Assembly (NCBI GenBank): GCA_011772865.1
Contig: WVYQ01000008.1
Coordinates: forward strand, 9,097-58,775
Direction of reading: 5' to 3'
Source: Woeseiaceae bacterium
Lineage (GTDB): Bacteria; Pseudomonadota; Gammaproteobacteria; Steroidobacterales; Woeseiaceae
Length of the DNA stretch: 49,679 nt
The notes below the pieces were generated by a model that was given only the letters and a program-made list of their open reading frames with translations, ran no database searches and had not been told where the DNA came from. The translations under genes and the position numbers were made by a program. Shown in pieces: positions 38,345 through 48,660 of the stretch. The stretch's first letter is position 1; each line of letters begins with the position of its first letter.

Positions 38345-39031
38345 TCAGCCTCCGAGCTTCGCGCGAGCGTGACGCTGCAGGATGCTCGAGAATTCCTCCA
38401 TGAACCCGTCGTAGCGATACTCCAGGCGCACTACGCGATCGGCAAAACGGTTATAAGCGATAACGGCGGGGATCGCCGCGAACAAGCCCATCGCAGTCGC
38501 GATCAGTGCCTCGGCAATGGGCGGGGCGACAGTCGCCAGGGTCACGGTCTGCTGGTTACCGATCTCCATGAACGCGGTCATGATTCCCCAGACCGTGCCA
38601 AACAGGCCGACATAGGGGCTCGTCGAACCGATCGTAGCCAGCGTTGCCAGGCTTTGTTCGAGGCGGTCGACCTCGCGCATCTGCGCGACATGCATGGCCC
38701 GGCGGCACTCCTCGATGACCTTCTCGGCTGTGATGCCACCGGCCTGCATTGCGCGATTGAATTCTCGAAATCCGGACTCGAAGATGCTGGTCATCCCGAC
38801 GTTACCGGCACGATCACGCGTGACACTGTTGTAAAGAGTGTTCAGGTCTCCACCGGACCAGAAGTTCGCCTCGAAATCGTCCGACGCGTCCTTGGTGCGC
38901 CGGATGAGCCTGCGCTTCGTAAAAATGATGCTCCATGAGACCAGCGAGGCCAGTATCAGCAAGATCATAACGAGCTGCACGGGCAGACTGGCCTCGAACA
39001 GCAGGCTTACGACGGTCATATCGGCTGTCAT
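38345..39031 (-). CDS. tolQ: Tol-Pal system proton-channel subunit TolQ
   Basis: MotA/TolQ/ExbB family, 228 aa, three transmembrane helices. TM1 is about 12-37 (LVMILLILASLVSWSIIF). TM2 and TM3 (about 130-190) carry IGSTSPYVGLFGTVWGIMTAF and PPIAEALIATAMGLFAAIPAVIAYN, with the conserved Thr and small residues that line the proton path. Its ATG overlaps the ybgC stop (ATGA), so the thioesterase and motor subunits are translationally coupled. Confidence 0.97.
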   Translation of the reverse strand: MTADMTVVSLLFEASLPVQLVMILLILASLVSWSIIFTKRRLIRRTKDASDDFEANFWSGGDLNTLYNSVTRDRAGNVGMTSIFESGFREFNRAMQAGGITAEKVIEECRRAMHVAQMREVDRLEQSLATLATIGSTSPYVGLFGTVWGIMTAFMEIGNQQTVTLATVAPPIAEALIATAMGLFAAIPAVIAYNRFADRVVRLEYRYDGFMEEFSSILQRHARAKLGG

Positions 39032-39444
39032 TGTGGTGTTTCCTCGAAGATCGACGCCGGCACCCGTGTCGGGCGCAGCGTATCGGCATTCAGGTAGGCA
39101 GCCCGAACGGACCCTTTGAGCAAGAGATCGCCGTCGAGGCTACCGCGATAAATATTCTGTTCGATGTCGAATGTGGCTCTCGTGAGGCCCGCCAGCCTTG
39201 CGGTTACGACGATCTCATCGTTGAACCGTGCAGGCACGAGAAACTCGGCCTTTGTCTCGGTAACGACGAATATCCGCCGTTCATTCTCCATCAACCCCAC
39301 CTGGTCGACGCCGAGCGCACGCAGCCACTCGGTCCGCGCCCGCTCCATGAAGCGGAAATAGTTCGCGTAATACACGACACCCTGCGCATCGGTATCTTCG
39401 TAATAAACGCGGATAGGCCACTCGAAGGGTTCAGTCATCGCCAA
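39028..39444 (-). CDS. ybgC: Tol-Pal system-associated acyl-CoA thioesterase YbgC
   Basis: Hot-dog-fold thioesterase of 138 aa, first gene of the tol cluster. The family signature [28 protein letters not shown] holds the catalytic Asp (EDTD) and Tyr/His-type active site (quoted motif given only by its key parts, residues 14-41). The protein normally acts on acyl-CoA or acyl-ACP and associates with the phospholipid-synthesis machinery. It overlaps the 3' end of ruvB by 14 bp, joining the ruv and tol gene sets in one transcription unit. Confidence 0.95.
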   Translation of the reverse strand: MAMTEPFEWPIRVYYEDTDAQGVVYYANYFRFMERARTEWLRALGVDQVGLMENERRIFVVTETKAEFLVPARFNDEIVVTARLAGLTRATFDIEQNIYRGSLDGDLLLKGSVRAAYLNADTLRPTRVPASIFEETPQ

Positions 39445-40486
39445 ACAGCGGCAGCTCGGCCGCTTCCTGTTGAGCTTGAGCGGGTGGTTTCAATCCGAGG
39501 TGCAGGTACGCGTTTTTCGTAGCGACCCTTCCCCGAGCCGTGCGCATCATGAATCCCTGCTGTATCAGGTACGGTTCGATGACGTCTTCGATCGTGCCGC
39601 GCTCTTCGCCCACGGCCGCTGCAAGACTCTCGATCCCGACCGGGCCGCCGTCGAATTTCTCGATGATCGTTTGCAGCAGTCGCCGATCCATCGCATCGAA
39701 ACCGTTCGGGTCGACCTGCAGCATGTCCATCGCCCGTATCGCGATCTCTCCGCTGACGACCCCGTCACCCTCCACCTCCGCATAGTCCCGAACGCGGCGC
39801 AGGAGCCTGTTCGCGATACGCGGCGTACCACGGGCGCGCTTCGCGATTTCATCGGCGCCTTCGTTCTCGATGGGCAGATCCAGGATGCCGGCCGATCGAT
39901 TCGCAATCGCGCCGAGGTCCTGCTCCGAATAGAACTCCAGGCGTTGGACGATGCCAAAACGATCGCGAAGAGGTGATGTCAGAAGGCCGGCTCTCGTCGT
40001 CGCGCCGACCAGCGTAAACGGCGGCAGATCAAGCTTGATCGAGCGGGCAGCCGGGCCCTCGCCGATCATGATATCGAGCTGGAAATCCTCCATGGCCGGG
40101 TACAGGACCTCTTCGACGACCGGGCTGAGGCGATGAATTTCGTCGACAAACAGGACATCGTTGGGCTCGAGGTTCGTCAGGATAGCCGCAAGGTCGCCAG
40201 GGCGCTCGAGAACCGGACCTGCCGTATGCCGCAGATTGACCCCCATTTCGTGCGCCACGACGTGCGCCAGCGTTGTCTTGCCCAGGCCGGGGGGGCCGAA
40301 TATCAGCAGGTGATCCAGTGCCTCGCCGCGGCGACGTGCCGCCTCGATGAAGATGCTCATTTGCTGTTTTACGCCCGGTTGGCCGACGTATTCAGTCAGC
40401 GTCCTGGGCCGAATAGTGCGATCAAATGCCCGGTCCTCGCCACGAGATTCGGCGCTCGTGATTCGATCGTGTTCGATGCCTGCCAT
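39431..40486 (-). CDS. ruvB: Holliday junction branch-migration helicase RuvB
   Basis: AAA+ motor driving branch migration with RuvA. The 351-aa protein has Walker [13 protein letters not shown] (about 65-76), Walker B VDEIHRL, sensor-1 GATTRAG, the arginine finger in SPLRDRFG and a C-terminal winged helix ([19 protein letters not shown]). It opens with [14 protein letters not shown], as in other RuvB proteins. It starts 2 bp after the ruvA stop. Confidence 0.98.
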   Translation of the reverse strand: MAGIEHDRITSAESRGEDRAFDRTIRPRTLTEYVGQPGVKQQMSIFIEAARRRGEALDHLLIFGPPGLGKTTLAHVVAHEMGVNLRHTAGPVLERPGDLAAILTNLEPNDVLFVDEIHRLSPVVEEVLYPAMEDFQLDIMIGEGPAARSIKLDLPPFTLVGATTRAGLLTSPLRDRFGIVQRLEFYSEQDLGAIANRSAGILDLPIENEGADEIAKRARGTPRIANRLLRRVRDYAEVEGDGVVSGEIAIRAMDMLQVDPNGFDAMDRRLLQTIIEKFDGGPVGIESLAAAVGEERGTIEDVIEPYLIQQGFMMRTARGRVATKNAYLHLGLKPPAQAQQEAAELPLFGDD

Positions 40487-40488
40487 TC

Positions 40489-41076
40489 CTAACGCGCCGC
40501 CTGTCGCAATGCGTGCCGGATAATGTCTTCGGCCGTTTGGCCTTCGACATCGAGCGAAGCAATCAGTTTGTTAACCTCGCCTGCCTTGTAACCAAGCGCC
40601 ATAAGCGCATCGACGGCCTCCGTCCTGGGGCTGGCCTCGACCGTGACACGCGCTGCCCCAGGAACCGTCCGGGCAGGCTCGATCTTGTCTCGCATTTCGA
40701 TAATCAGGCGTTCCGCCGTTTTTTTCCCAACGCCCGGAACCTTTACGAGTGCCGCGGCATCCTCGTACTCGACGCAGCGTTGAAAATCGGCAACGCTCAT
40801 CGTCGAAAGGATCGCTAGACCCATTTTTGCGCCGACGCCGGAAATGCGCAGGAGCGTCCGGAACAGATGCCGCTCATCCTCGCCGCCAAACCCGTATAGC
40901 GTCTGCGAGTCTTCACGGACGACGAGGTGGGTGTGCAGGAACACCTCATTCCCAACGGGCGGCAGGTCGAGAAACGTCGACATCGGTGTTTCGACCTCGT
41001 AACCCACACCCTGGCAGTCGATGACGACCTGCGGTGCCTGTTTCACGGCCAGCTTGCCGCGCAACGAACCAATCAT
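40489..41076 (-). CDS. ruvA: Holliday junction DNA helicase subunit RuvA
   Basis: Junction-recognition subunit, 195 aa. Domain I is an OB fold ([23 protein letters not shown]). Domain II has tandem helix-hairpin-helix motifs ([16 protein letters not shown] and [16 protein letters not shown]). A flexible linker and domain III (about 150-195; [17 protein letters not shown]) bind RuvB. Its ATG overlaps the ruvC stop as ATGA (41073-41076). Confidence 0.97.
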   Translation of the reverse strand: MIGSLRGKLAVKQAPQVVIDCQGVGYEVETPMSTFLDLPPVGNEVFLHTHLVVREDSQTLYGFGGEDERHLFRTLLRISGVGAKMGLAILSTMSVADFQRCVEYEDAAALVKVPGVGKKTAERLIIEMRDKIEPARTVPGAARVTVEASPRTEAVDALMALGYKAGEVNKLIASLDVEGQTAEDIIRHALRQAAR

Positions 41077-41594
41077 CGCAATCCCGCCACGACGCCCGCG
41101 TCGCCGATCTCATTCTGCACACGCTGCCGATGCGCATGACAGACCGCCGCAGCCAGGGCATCGGCCGCGTCCGGCGCAGGCGCCCCGTCGAGTTTGAGCA
41201 GCGACACGATCATATGCTGCACCTGCTCTTTCGTAGCCGCACCCGTGCCGACCACCGCCAGCTTGATCTCACGCGGCGAATACTCGAATACCTCTACCTC
41301 GAAACCGAATGTCGCACAAAGCGCTGCAGATCGTGCATGACCCAGCTTGAGCGCACTGCTCGCGTTGCGCGCCATGAACACACTCTCGATAGAGACGATA
41401 TCCGGCCGGTATTCGCCAACGACATCGGCCACCGACTCGAAAATCTTGCGCAGCCGGTCGGGGAAAGACCCGTCAGGACTGCGAATCGTACCGCTCGCAA
41501 TGTAGGACGGCCTGTCGCCCGAGAAATCGAGCACCCCGAATCCGGTCATTCGTGAACCCGGGTCGATTCCGAGTATTCGTACTGTGTTAGTCAC
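41073..41594 (-). CDS. ruvC: Crossover junction endodeoxyribonuclease RuvC
   Basis: Holliday-junction resolvase, 173 aa. The catalytic acids of the RNase H-like fold are present: D in GIDPGSRMTGFG (residue 10), E in VSIESVFMARN and D in APDAADALAAAVCHA. The basic junction-binding helix after VGTGAATKEQV is intact. It begins 8 bp after the yebC stop and overlaps ruvA by 4 nt, so yebC-ruvCAB-ybgC-tol is one long minus-strand run. Confidence 0.97.
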   Translation of the reverse strand: MTNTVRILGIDPGSRMTGFGVLDFSGDRPSYIASGTIRSPDGSFPDRLRKIFESVADVVGEYRPDIVSIESVFMARNASSALKLGHARSAALCATFGFEVEVFEYSPREIKLAVVGTGAATKEQVQHMIVSLLKLDGAPAPDAADALAAAVCHAHRQRVQNEIGDAGVVAGLR

Positions 41595-41602
41595 AGGCGG
41601 CC

Positions 41603-42346
41603 TCAGAGCTGTGCGAGCACGTCGTCGGAAATATCGGCATTGCTATAAACCTCCTGAACGTCGTCCAGGTCCTCGAGAACTTCCAGCAGCTTGATCATTG
41701 ACGCCGCCTCCTTTGCGCCAAGCTCGGAGTTGGTCGAGGCGCGCATCGTCAGCTGTGCGCTCTCTGGCTCGAAGCCGGCAGAAACCATCTGGTCGCGAAC
41801 CGATTCGAACTCCGCCGGATCGGTCAGTACTTCAACGGACTGATCGTTGTCGACGCAGACATCCTCGGCACCAGCCTCGATCGCGGCATCCATGATCGAG
41901 TCCTCATCGCTACCGGCGGGATAAAGAAGCTGACCGACGTGGTTGAACAGGTAATTCACCGAGCCATCGGCGCCGAGATTTCCACCATGCTTGGAGAACG
42001 CATGACGCACTTCAGCCACAGTACGGTTCCTGTTGTCCGTCAGGCAATCGACCATGACAGCGGTCCCGCCCGGTCCATATCCTTCATAACGAATTTCACT
42101 GTAGTCGGCGCCGTCCAGGTCCCCGGAACCGCGCTTGATCGCACGCTCGATATTGTCCTTCGGCATGCTTTGCCCTTTGGCTTTGTCAACGGCCATCCGC
42201 AACCGCGGATTTGACGTTATATCGCCGCCGCCGAGCCTGGCTGCAACCGTGATTTCCCGAATCAGCTTCGTGAAAAGCTTGCCGCGCTTTTTGTCCTGGG
42301 CGCCTTTACGGTGCTGAATATTTGCCCATTTACTGTGTCCTGCCAT
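41603..42346 (-). CDS. yebC: YebC/PmpR family protein (transcriptional regulator / translation factor)
   Basis: 247 aa starting [20 protein letters not shown], the family's invariant opening. ATG 42346 is chosen over an in-frame upstream start at 42391, with AGGGA 5 nt before it. Other signatures are [42 protein letters not shown] and FSKHGGNLG. YebC homologues are reported as DNA-binding regulators and, more recently, as factors that help ribosomes at difficult sequences; location upstream of ruvCAB is classical. It diverges from relA. Confidence 0.96.
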   Translation of the reverse strand: MAGHSKWANIQHRKGAQDKKRGKLFTKLIREITVAARLGGGDITSNPRLRMAVDKAKGQSMPKDNIERAIKRGSGDLDGADYSEIRYEGYGPGGTAVMVDCLTDNRNRTVAEVRHAFSKHGGNLGADGSVNYLFNHVGQLLYPAGSDEDSIMDAAIEAGAEDVCVDNDQSVEVLTDPAEFESVRDQMVSAGFEPESAQLTMRASTNSELGAKEAASMIKLLEVLEDLDDVQEVYSNADISDDVLAQL

Positions 42347-42402
42347 TTTTCCCTGCTTTGCCCAAGCAAAACCCGGTAGCGCCCAGGTCAAAATCTGCGC
42401 GT

Positions 42403-44583
42403 ATGATAACGGTTATTGCCGGGACAGGCATCCAAACGAACGTGCGCGAAATGGCGACATCCGAACAACAATTACCGGCTAACGGTGGCGAACAGGCGGA
42501 ATTTCGAGAGGCCGTCGACGCAGCCATTGCCGCCGTGACGCTCTCCGCCGGCGCCGAGGACGCGATCGGCGAAGGACGCGAGATCTCGGCAATTATCGAG
42601 TCCCTGGGCCTGCCGCCGGAACTCCTTGGTGCGGCTCGCCTTTATCCACTCGTGCGCGATGGAATCATCGATATAAAATCATTTGAAAACAATTCATTAG
42701 GTGATATTCCTAGAATAATTATCGATTTGCTGCAGCTCGGCAGCTTTTCGCTCCCGAGTGGCTGGCAACCGGGCGAAACCCTGGCGGGACGTCAGTCCGA
42801 AGCGCTACGCAAGATGTTGCTCGCTGTCGCCTCGGACGCACGGCTCGTACTCGTCCGGATCGCCGAGCAGCTCTGCAAGCTTCGCAAGGCCAAGAACGCC
42901 AGCCGTGAGGAACAGGTCGCCCTTGCCCTGGAGACGCGCGAGATTTATGCGGCGCTCGCCAATCGGCTCGGCGTCTGGCAGCTCAAATGGGAGCTGGAGG
43001 ATCTGTCGTTCCGGTATCTCGACCCGGACACCTACATGGAAATTGCCAACGCCCTCAAAGAAAAACTCAATGAGCGCGTCGGGTTCATCGATGAGGTCAA
43101 GTCTACTCTGCGCAAGGAACTCGAAGCACAGGGCATCGACGCCGACATCTCGGGCCGGCCGAAGCACATTTACAGCATCTGGCGCAAAATGCAGCGCAAG
43201 GACCGTGGCCTGGACGAGCTTTACGACATTCGTGCGGTCCGCATTCTCGTGAACGACGTGAAGGACTGCTATGCGGCGCTCGGCATCGTTCACAACCTGT
43301 GGTCTTACCTGCCGGGCGAATTCGACGACTATATTGCCAACCCGAAGGAAAACGACTACCGGTCTCTGCATACCGCCGTCGTCGGGCCAGAGGGTAAGAC
43401 CGTAGAGATCCAGATTCGCTCTCACGACATGCATCGACAGGCTGAACTCGGAGTGGCCGCTCACTGGCGGTACAAAGAGGGCCGGACCACGCATGCAGCG
43501 TTCGATCAGAAGATCCGCTTTCTTCGTCAGTTGCTGGAGCCAACAGGCGACGGCGATGACCTGCTCGCACAGATTCGCGACGACGTTTTCGAGGACCGGG
43601 TCTATGCAATCAGCCCGAAGGGTGACATCGTCGAGTTACCTGCCGGAGCGACGCCGCTCGATTTTGCCTACCATGTGCACACGCAGGTCGGGCATCGCTG
43701 CCGCGGCGCCAAGGTCAATGGCCGCATCGTGCCCCTGACCTACAAGGTCCAAAACGGCGACAAGATCGAGATCATCACGGGCAGCCAGGCGCAGCCCAGC
43801 CGCGACTGGCTGAGTCCACAACTCGGTTACCTTGCCGGCGCCCGAAATCGCGCCAAGGTGCGCAGCTGGTTTCGTCACCAGGACCGTGATCAGCATCAGC
43901 GGCAAGGTCGAGACATTCTCGACCGCGAGTTATCCCGTCTGAACGTTCGCGACATCGCGACTGACGATATCGCCAGGCAACTCAAGCACAAAAACACCGA
44001 TGCATTATGTGTTTCACTGGGCGCCGGCGACCTCACATCGGCGGCCATCGCGACTGCTTTGCAGCATATTCGCGGCACCGAACTACCTGACAAGATCCGT
44101 CAACCCAGGCAGACCAAGCGCAAGAGCAAGCGGGTTGATTCCGTCGCGGTCAGCGGCGTCGGCGACCTGATGTGCAACTTTGCGCGTTGCTGCCGCCCGG
44201 TGCCACCCGAACCGATTACGGGCTATATCACGCAGGGCCGCGGCGTCACTATCCATCGCCAGGACTGCGGCAATTTCCTTGGTCTGAACCTGCGCCATCC
44301 GGAGCGCATCATCGAAGTCGACTGGGGTGAATCGGAATCGGCAACCTACCCGGTCGACCTGATGCTGCGGGCGCACGACCGTACCGGACTTTTGCGTGAT
44401 ATCAGCACGGTTCTCGCCGACGAAAAAGCGAGCATAGTCGCCCTGTCGAGTCACACCGACAAGAAGACGATGCAGACCGTTATGGACATCAGTGTCGAGA
44501 TCAAGGACCTGCCGACACTGAGCACGGCGATCACGCGACTCGAACAGCTGCCGAACGTGATCGCCGTGAAGCGCAAGGTCTAA
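42403..44583 (+). CDS. relA: GTP pyrophosphokinase RelA (monofunctional (p)ppGpp synthetase)
   Basis: Ribosome-associated synthetase of the stringent response. Domain order: a degenerate HD domain (about 40-190) lacking the HDxxED metal site, the synthetase domain (about 215-370; [37 protein letters not shown]), TGS (about 400-460), a helical and zinc-finger region ([18 protein letters not shown]) and ACT (last 75 residues). The synthetase carries [10 protein letters not shown]; ExDD marks RelA, whereas bifunctional SpoT/Rel have RxKD. Start is uncertain: ATG 42403 (726 aa) or ATG 42451 (710 aa); neither has a good ribosome-binding site. Its stop overlaps the stop of the convergent qmcA by 3-4 nt. 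Confidence 0.95.
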   Translation: MITVIAGTGIQTNVREMATSEQQLPANGGEQAEFREAVDAAIAAVTLSAGAEDAIGEGREISAIIESLGLPPELLGAARLYPLVRDGIIDIKSFENNSLGDIPRIIIDLLQLGSFSLPSGWQPGETLAGRQSEALRKMLLAVASDARLVLVRIAEQLCKLRKAKNASREEQVALALETREIYAALANRLGVWQLKWELEDLSFRYLDPDTYMEIANALKEKLNERVGFIDEVKSTLRKELEAQGIDADISGRPKHIYSIWRKMQRKDRGLDELYDIRAVRILVNDVKDCYAALGIVHNLWSYLPGEFDDYIANPKENDYRSLHTAVVGPEGKTVEIQIRSHDMHRQAELGVAAHWRYKEGRTTHAAFDQKIRFLRQLLEPTGDGDDLLAQIRDDVFEDRVYAISPKGDIVELPAGATPLDFAYHVHTQVGHRCRGAKVNGRIVPLTYKVQNGDKIEIITGSQAQPSRDWLSPQLGYLAGARNRAKVRSWFRHQDRDQHQRQGRDILDRELSRLNVRDIATDDIARQLKHKNTDALCVSLGAGDLTSAAIATALQHIRGTELPDKIRQPRQTKRKSKRVDSVAVSGVGDLMCNFARCCRPVPPEPITGYITQGRGVTIHRQDCGNFLGLNLRHPERIIEVDWGESESATYPVDLMLRAHDRTGLLRDISTVLADEKASIVALSSHTDKKTMQTVMDISVEIKDLPTLSTAITRLEQLPNVIAVKRKV

Positions 44584-45515
44584 TTCACCTCAGCGGCGCC
44601 CTTCCTGCCTTTCGCGATATCAGTCGCGAGAGCCATCATCGATGTCAGATCACCAAGATTGGCCGGCACAACGTAGGTATTCCCCGCCTTCGCGAGGTTG
44701 CCGAACTGGGCAACGTATTGCTCCGCGATACGCAACTGCATCGCCTCGGCCCCGCCATCATCGATCACCGACTGGGCCACTCGCCGAAGGCCTTCGGCCG
44801 TAGCCGTTGCTACAGCGAGAATGGCTTCGGCCTCGCCCTGCGCCTCATTGATTTGCTGCTGCTTGGCCGCCTCCGATTCCTTGATGACGCGTTGTTTTTC
44901 GCCTTCAGCCTGGTTGATGACCGCATCGCGCTCACCTTCGGACGTCAGGATAACCGCTCGTTTTTCACGCTCGGCGCGCATCTGTTTTTCCATCGCACTG
45001 AGTACGTCATGAGGCGGATTGATGTTCTTGATCTCGTAGCGCAGCACTTTGACGCCCCAGGGATCCGATGCTTTGTCGAGTTCTGCAACCACGTTGGCGT
45101 TGATCGTGCCGCGTTCCTCGAACGTACGGTCGAGATCGATCTTGCCGATCTCAGAACGCAACGTGGTCTGTGCAAGCTGTGCAATCGCAAACATGTAGTT
45201 GCCGATGCCGTACGAAGCACGCGTCGGTTCCAGCACCTGCAGGTAAAGAACGCCATCCACACCGACCTGCACGTTGTCCTTGGTAATACATATCTGTTCA
45301 GCGATATCCACCGCCTGTTCTTTGAGCGTGTGCCTGTAGGCGACCTTTTCCATGAATGGAATCAGGATGTGAAAGCCGGCATCGAGTTTGCGGCTGAACT
45401 TGCCCAGACGTTCGACGATATACGCGTTCTGCTGCGGCACGATAACGGCCGTCTTGAACAGGATGATGACGATGACGAGTACAACGGCCAGCGCGACGAT
45501 AAGTGACATGTCCAT
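44580..45515 (-). CDS. qmcA: Paraslipin QmcA-like SPFH/band 7 protein
   Basis: Membrane-anchored SPFH protein of 311 aa. An N-terminal transmembrane helix (about 4-26) is followed by VPQQNAYIVERLGKFSRKLDAG and TKDNVQVGVDGVLYLQV. LRSEIGKIDLDRTFEER and an AE/Q-rich helix (about 190-240; EGEKQRVIKESEAAKQQQ) come next, with a Gly/Ala-rich C-terminus. It matches paraslipins, which pair with short NfeD proteins in membrane-microdomain maintenance. It starts 21 bp after the NfeD gene with a strong AAGGAG. It converges with relA, sharing the last bases of the stop codons. Confidence 0.94.
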   Translation of the reverse strand: MDMSLIVALAVVLVIVIILFKTAVIVPQQNAYIVERLGKFSRKLDAGFHILIPFMEKVAYRHTLKEQAVDIAEQICITKDNVQVGVDGVLYLQVLEPTRASYGIGNYMFAIAQLAQTTLRSEIGKIDLDRTFEERGTINANVVAELDKASDPWGVKVLRYEIKNINPPHDVLSAMEKQMRAEREKRAVILTSEGERDAVINQAEGEKQRVIKESEAAKQQQINEAQGEAEAILAVATATAEGLRRVAQSVIDDGGAEAMQLRIAEQYVAQFGNLAKAGNTYVVPANLGDLTSMMALATDIAKGRKGAAEVN

Positions 45516-45536
45516 GTAACGCTCCTTTGCTACTGA

Positions 45537-45968
45537 CTACTCAGCTTCGACTTTGAGGGTCAGGCCATCGACTTCGACGACCTTGGCGTGACTGCCTGCG
45601 GCTATTGGCAATTCCCCCACGTTTTGAACGTTCCAGTCGCTGCCCCTGTACTGCGCGCGACCGCGGCCACCGGAGGCGATCTCTTCGTCGACCTTGACGA
45701 CTTGACCCACGTACCGCTGTTCGTAACCTTCACCGCCGCCGCGAATCTTGACGTACAGCGCTTTGCGAAACGTGGCAAAAAAGATCAGCGAAACGATGGC
45801 AAACGACAGCCACTGACCCCATTCGGGAAGCTGCAGGCCGAAGAGTGTTGCCAGCCCCACGACCGCCGCGGACACACCGAGAAATACGAGGTAAAACTGC
45901 GCATCGACTGCGAACAGTTCGGCACCCAGTAAAACGGCGCCCAATATCATCCAGGCCCACCATGTCAT
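45537..45968 (-). CDS. NfeD family protein (short form, no protease domain)
   Basis: 143 aa: two or three N-terminal transmembrane segments (WWAWMILGAVLLGAELF; FYLVFLGVSAAVVGLATLFGL; WLSFAIVSLIFFATF). A cytoplasmic OB-fold NfeD domain follows (about 80-143; VGQVVKVDEEIASGGRGRA, YRGSDWNV, VVEVDGLTLKVEAE). It lacks the ClpP-like domain of the long NfeD at 5678-7048. It lies directly upstream of qmcA, the usual pairing. Confidence 0.93.
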   Translation of the reverse strand: MTWWAWMILGAVLLGAELFAVDAQFYLVFLGVSAAVVGLATLFGLQLPEWGQWLSFAIVSLIFFATFRKALYVKIRGGGEGYEQRYVGQVVKVDEEIASGGRGRAQYRGSDWNVQNVGELPIAAGSHAKVVEVDGLTLKVEAE

Positions 45969-46058
45969 AACACAACTCCTTTGCAGTGTGACGACACTAT
46001 AGCGCGATAATTCCGCTACTATGTATGGCCTTTGCCGAGAATTTCAACGGGGAACGGC

Positions 46059-47528
46059 ATGCAGCAATTCGTCGATCAGATCAACAGCTACGTATGGAGC
46101 CCGGCGCTTGTTTACCTATGCCTGGCCGCGGGCCTGTTCTTTTCGATCCTGACTCGATTCGTCCAGGTGCGCCTGTTCAAGGAGATGATCAGGCTGTTGT
46201 TCTCCAGCAAGGAGTCCGACCGGGGCATCTCCTCTTTCCAGGCTTTGTCGGTTTCGCTTTCCGGCCGTGTCGGTACCGGCAATATCGCGGGCGTTGCGGC
46301 CGCCATTGGTTTCGGCGGGCCCGGCGCCGTGTTCTGGATGTGGGTCGTGGCCTTCCTCGGTGCCGCCACGGCGTACGTCGAGTCGGCGCTGGGCCAGATC
46401 TACAAGGAAGAACTGGAAGGCGAGTATCGGGGCGGACCCGCTTTCTACATCGAAAAGGCGATGGGCCAGAAATGGTACGCGTGGATATTTGCGATCACGA
46501 CGATCATTGCCGTGGGCCTGCTGCTGCCCACAGTCCAGTCCAATGCTATCGGCAATGCAGCGGAACTTGCGTTCGGTGCCAACGGCATGCTGCAAACCGG
46601 TTTCGGTGACATCACGTACACCAAGTTTGCAACCGCGCTGATCGTGGTTGCCGTTCTCGGCATCATCATTTTCGGCGGCGTCAAACGAATCGCGCACTTT
46701 ACGCAGATCGTCATTCCGTTCATGGCCCTCGGATACATCGTGATGGCGCTGGGCATCATCGCCCTCCACATTACCGAGCTACCCGGCATCATTGCATTGA
46801 TTGTCACCGACGCATTCACCCCCATGGCAGGCGTCGGCGCGGCGATCGGCTGGGGCGTCAAACGGGGCGTCTATTCGAACGAAGCCGGCCAGGGAACGGG
46901 TCCGCATGCGGCCGCTGCATCGGAAGTTCAACATCCTGCACAGCAAGGACTGGTACAAGCGTTTTCTGTTTACGTCGACACGCTGTTTGTGTGCTCAGCA
47001 ACGGCTTTCATGATCCTGATCACGAACCAGTATTACGTGACGGGTATCGAATCGGCAGTCAGTGGCGGTGTCCTGGGAAGCGATATCCAGGCGAACAGCC
47101 CGGCGTTCACCCAGATAGCCCTCGAGAGCGTCATGGGAGGTTTTGGCAAGACATTCGTTGCGATCGCGCTGTTCTTCTTTGCTTTTACAACGTTGCTGGC
47201 CTACTACTACATTGCTGAGACCAACGTGGCGTATATCCGTCGCACCGTGAGGTTCCCGGGTGAGATCACCGTACTCAAGATCATCCTGCTCGGTTCCGTT
47301 TTTTACGGCACGGTCCGCACGGCGGATCTTGCCTGGGGCCTGGGCGACATCGGTGTCGGTGTTATGGCCTGGCTCAACATTGTCGGCATCCTGATCCTGT
47401 TCCTGATGGGCAAGCCTGCGCTCAAGGCACTCAAGGACTATGAGGAACAGCGCAATGCCGGCGTCACCGAGTACACCTTCGACCCAGACAAGCTCGGGAT
47501 CAAGAACGCCGATTTCTGGAAGAAGTAG
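46059..47528 (+). CDS. Alanine/glycine:cation symporter (AgcS family)
   Basis: Sodium-coupled uptake of small neutral amino acids, 489 aa with about eleven transmembrane helices. AgcS hallmarks are FQALSVSLSGRVGTGNIAGVA (conserved GTGNIAGVA), GGPGAVFWMWVVAFLGAATAY, EYRGGPAFYIEKAM and GVKRGVYSNEAGQGTGPHAAA. ATG 46059 is chosen over an upstream TTG at 46032, since GGGGA lies 8 nt before it. It diverges from the nfeD-qmcA pair (90 bp) and is followed by a 134-bp gap with a dispersed repeat. Confidence 0.95.
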   Translation: MQQFVDQINSYVWSPALVYLCLAAGLFFSILTRFVQVRLFKEMIRLLFSSKESDRGISSFQALSVSLSGRVGTGNIAGVAAAIGFGGPGAVFWMWVVAFLGAATAYVESALGQIYKEELEGEYRGGPAFYIEKAMGQKWYAWIFAITTIIAVGLLLPTVQSNAIGNAAELAFGANGMLQTGFGDITYTKFATALIVVAVLGIIIFGGVKRIAHFTQIVIPFMALGYIVMALGIIALHITELPGIIALIVTDAFTPMAGVGAAIGWGVKRGVYSNEAGQGTGPHAAAASEVQHPAQQGLVQAFSVYVDTLFVCSATAFMILITNQYYVTGIESAVSGGVLGSDIQANSPAFTQIALESVMGGFGKTFVAIALFFFAFTTLLAYYYIAETNVAYIRRTVRFPGEITVLKIILLGSVFYGTVRTADLAWGLGDIGVGVMAWLNIVGILILFLMGKPALKALKDYEEQRNAGVTEYTFDPDKLGIKNADFWKK

Positions 47529-47631
47529 GACTCGTCATCGCGAAGAACCTAGCGGCAAAGCAAACTCGGAACGACCGCTTCACTCGTTATACGGGCCGCT
47601 CGAGAGAGTGCGTTCGAGATATACTCGACGG

Positions 47632-47652
47632 CTGCTATTGACCCTTAGCGGA
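47632..47652. repeat. Intergenic repeat, type 1, copy 1
   Basis: A 21-bp unit (core TGACCCTTAGCGGA) matching the copy at 49252-49272 at 19 of 21 positions. It lies between the symporter and the outer-membrane protein gene. An adjacent short inverted repeat, TCGAG/CTCGA, lies at 47614-47628. Confidence 0.6.
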
Positions 47653-47662
47653 CTCGAAAACC

Positions 47663-48358
47663 TCAGAACGTGAACCGCACTCCCAGGTTCCAGGTGGTGA
47701 TCTTGCCGAGCTCGTAGCCAGTGATCAAAGCGATGTCAGGTCGGAAGTTCCAGCGGCCGTTTAGGCCAATGAGGATGTCGGAGTCGAAGGTATCGGAGCC
47801 CTCGGTAACGACTTCGCCGACCGATGTGTAGCGCACGTGGCCCTGCAGGCGAAACGCTTCCGTCGCCGCCCAGATCATGCCGACCTCGCCGCCAATACCG
47901 TCGTCGTCGGCGGCGGCGTCGAGATCGAAACCGGCGACCCCCACGTCCTCGATCTCGATACTGTCAAAGCTAAGGCGGCCGTAGAAGCTCGCTGTGGGCG
48001 AGTACGGGTAGGCATAGCCGACACCGATCCGCCAGCGGACCACGTCGAAATCACCCTCGCCGGTGTCGATGCCGTCGCTGATCTCGAGTTCTTGGCCAGC
48101 CGACGAATACTCACCGAATAGGTGCATGTTCTCCCCGAACTGCCATGCGCCGCCGATGAAGCCGCCTCCGTCGGAATCGGTCTCGAGCTCGAATGTGCCG
48201 TTGTCAGTGAACGTTCCAGACTCCTCCACGCCGTTGACGAAGCCAGCGATGAAGCCGCCCTCGACGTAGGTGAAGCTGAGATCCTGTGCCCCCGCAAGCG
48301 TCGGCTCGCCCAGCGCGACTATCACGGCAAGTGCGAACATTCTGTGACGAGTGAACAT
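47663..48358 (-). CDS. Outer-membrane beta-barrel protein, function unknown
   Basis: 231 aa from ATG 48358. The signal peptide ends near LAGA-QD. The mature part is a run of amphipathic beta-strands with acidic extracellular-type loops (LETDSDGGG, DGIDTGEGD, DAAADDDG) and ends in WNLGVRFTF, the terminal-Phe signal for BAM-mediated barrel assembly. Strand count (about eight) and size fit small opacity/OmpW-like barrels. An in-frame upstream ATG at 48454 adds a non-signal extension and was rejected. No homologue name can be given. Confidence 0.75.
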   Translation of the reverse strand: MFTRHRMFALAVIVALGEPTLAGAQDLSFTYVEGGFIAGFVNGVEESGTFTDNGTFELETDSDGGGFIGGAWQFGENMHLFGEYSSAGQELEISDGIDTGEGDFDVVRWRIGVGYAYPYSPTASFYGRLSFDSIEIEDVGVAGFDLDAAADDDGIGGEVGMIWAATEAFRLQGHVRYTSVGEVVTEGSDTFDSDILIGLNGRWNFRPDIALITGYELGKITTWNLGVRFTF

Positions 48359-48660
48359 ACAATCACCCCTATTTCGACTTAAAACAATCTGCCGGCAATC
48401 ACGGCCTGGATGGTGTCGCCGCAGTAACAATCTGTTTCCACTTGTATCAGACAAACGACCGCCGCATTCTGGCTACTACGAAGAATTGTCGGCGACCGCA
48501 AACTTCCGCTATTGGCCGTAAGCAGCCCCTGGCCTGGATCAGGCTAGACTAAATGTTTCTAACCCGAAGCGGCCAAGGAATTGCTAATTCTCCTGATTCT
48601 CCCGCGCTAGTTCATACGTGTGTGGAGAATCCGAGAGCTAATCTGTTGTCGACTAGGCTT
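48359..48660. other. 302-bp gap without a gene
   Basis: No supported coding region. It holds one copy of the type 2 intergenic repeat (48507-48529), and its right part is AT-richer than the surroundings. The promoter of the beta-barrel gene is presumably in the left part, but no clear -35/-10 pair is visible. Confidence 0.6.
48507..48529. repeat. Intergenic repeat, type 2, copy 1
   Basis: A 23-bp unit of form CCGCTxxTGGCCGxAAGCxGCCC matching 49205-49227 at 19 of 23 positions. Both copies are intergenic. Confidence 0.6.
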